From assembly GCA_910575255.1 (NCBI GenBank), contig CAJTEM010000028.1, positions 1 to 63,183 of the forward strand: DNA of 63,183 nt, written 5' to 3'. The DNA is from Lachnospiraceae bacterium. GTDB lineage: Bacteria > Bacillota > Clostridia > Lachnospirales > Lachnospiraceae. Positions within the stretch are counted from its first letter, which is position 1; each line of letters begins with the position of its first letter. Positions 62,841 to 63,183 of this stretch are shown here, in pieces. The position numbers and the translations under genes were made by a program. The notes under the pieces are model-generated. The model was not told where the DNA came from and searched no databases. It was given only the letters and a program-made list of their open reading frames with translations.

Positions 62841-62959
62841 CATCTTTCCCCTGTATATAACATTATTCATCCTACAATCCAAACGCTAATGGATTTGCAC
62901 ACGGTTAACTTGCAAACAGTTGCAGATATTCTTATGCTTGCTACTATCGTTCTGCGTCT

Positions 62960-62988
62960 ATATTACTATTAATCAATGCTATTTGCAA
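62960..62988 (-). promoter_or_regulatory. Candidate promoter of the RelA/SpoT operon
   Basis: On the minus strand TTGCAA (62983-62988), 17 bases, TAATAT (62960-62965), about 120 bases before the start. TTGCA occurs four times between 62895 and 62988 and may mark operator sites. In the rest of the 301-base end region I see no gene. Confidence 0.4.
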
Positions 62989-63118
62989 CCAATTTTTTCT
63001 ATAATATTGCGTTTGCTGCATTTTGCTGCATTGTGTTTACTGTGCCATAAAACCCTCTCAGTCCCGCCGTTGTTTTGCATCCTCCGATAGATATAATAAG
63101 TTGAAAAGCCTTTATTCA

Positions 63119-63140
63119 TCCGCATTAGCGGACTTTTTTT
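63119..63140 (+). terminator. Hairpin with T-run near window end
   Basis: TCCGC (63119-63123), loop ATTA, GCGGA (63128-63132), then CTTTTTTT. It points along the plus strand, but no plus-strand gene lies before it inside the window. Confidence 0.5.
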
Positions 63141-63183
63141 ATGTCAATACTTTTGAACTTTTTTGTTGTCTTTTATTGCGTTT

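Noticed and set aside
1-63183. CRISPR arrays, rRNA and tRNA genes
   Set aside because: No regularly spaced repeats, no rRNA-like stretches and no convincing cloverleaf were seen on either strand by reading; a covariance-model scan was not possible.

Overview
The window looks like a chromosome segment of a Lachnospiraceae-type Clostridia (Firmicutes). Support comes from the pth-mfd pair, strong AGGAGG ribosome sites, Uma2 and AAA-ATPase-like/PDDEXK genes, a DPM1/GtrB-type glycosyltransferase and RgpF-type proteins. The species cannot be fixed from the sequence. The first 12 kb and the plus-strand genes at 13.3-16.5 kb are moderately GC-rich; the minus-strand glycan genes at 16.9-34.9 and 44.8-60.7 kb are clearly AT-rich, which suggests acquired blocks.

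Layout. 0-8.2 kb is a housekeeping stretch: GntP-type permease, FAD-dependent dehydrogenase, Uma2 endonuclease, peptidyl-tRNA hydrolase, Mfd. 8.4-13 kb is an accessory patch: small XRE regulator, unknown genes, an imperfect palindromic repeat, an orphan RelB/DinJ antitoxin, a stand-alone HsdR-N nuclease and a 312-residue unknown. 13.3-16.5 kb (+) starts a polysaccharide locus: polyprenyl glycosylphosphotransferase and two GT2 enzymes.

34.9 down to 16.9 kb (-) is an ABC-exporter glycan operon: Wzm with an extracytoplasmic insert, Wzt, GT2s, RgpF-like proteins, a methyltransferase with a coiled-coil tail, a large membrane protein, a GtrB/DPM1-like GT2, a Gmd/ColD/Fcl-like deoxysugar set, a heptose-kinase-like GHMP kinase and GtrA. 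I infer a route to a 3,6-dideoxy sugar (colitose-like or heptose-derived), possibly attached from undecaprenyl phosphate by a GtrA/GtrB/GT-C tri-component system.

35.0-44.6 kb is an island between the two glycan blocks: an AAA-ATPase-like gene and a wrecked paralogue, a two-gene HD-phosphohydrolase module with its own promoter, an IS66 element next to a decayed inverted IS66 relic, and a Uma2 gene with one amber codon. 60.7 down to 44.8 kb (-) is a second ABC-exporter operon: GT, Wzm, Wzt with C-terminal domain, methyltransferase with coiled coil, more GTs, an acetyltransferase, WecB/WecC-like enzymes (UDP-ManNAcA), and ManC, ManA, a cupin PMI and a phosphohexomutase (GDP-mannose). GDP-mannose from this block could feed the deoxysugar set of the first block. 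60.9-63.2 kb holds a 42-codon deletion relic of an AAA-ATPase-like gene and a three-gene operon led by a RelA/SpoT-type synthetase.

Best candidates for new biology: the tri-component plus dideoxysugar set, the methyltransferase/coiled-coil proteins as possible chain-length rulers in a Gram-positive, the HD two-gene module, the RelA/SpoT three-gene operon, and two nonsense codons that both sit in the same TGC-TAG-G context, as expected from CCAGG deamination or base-calling error. No rRNA, tRNA or CRISPR array was seen.
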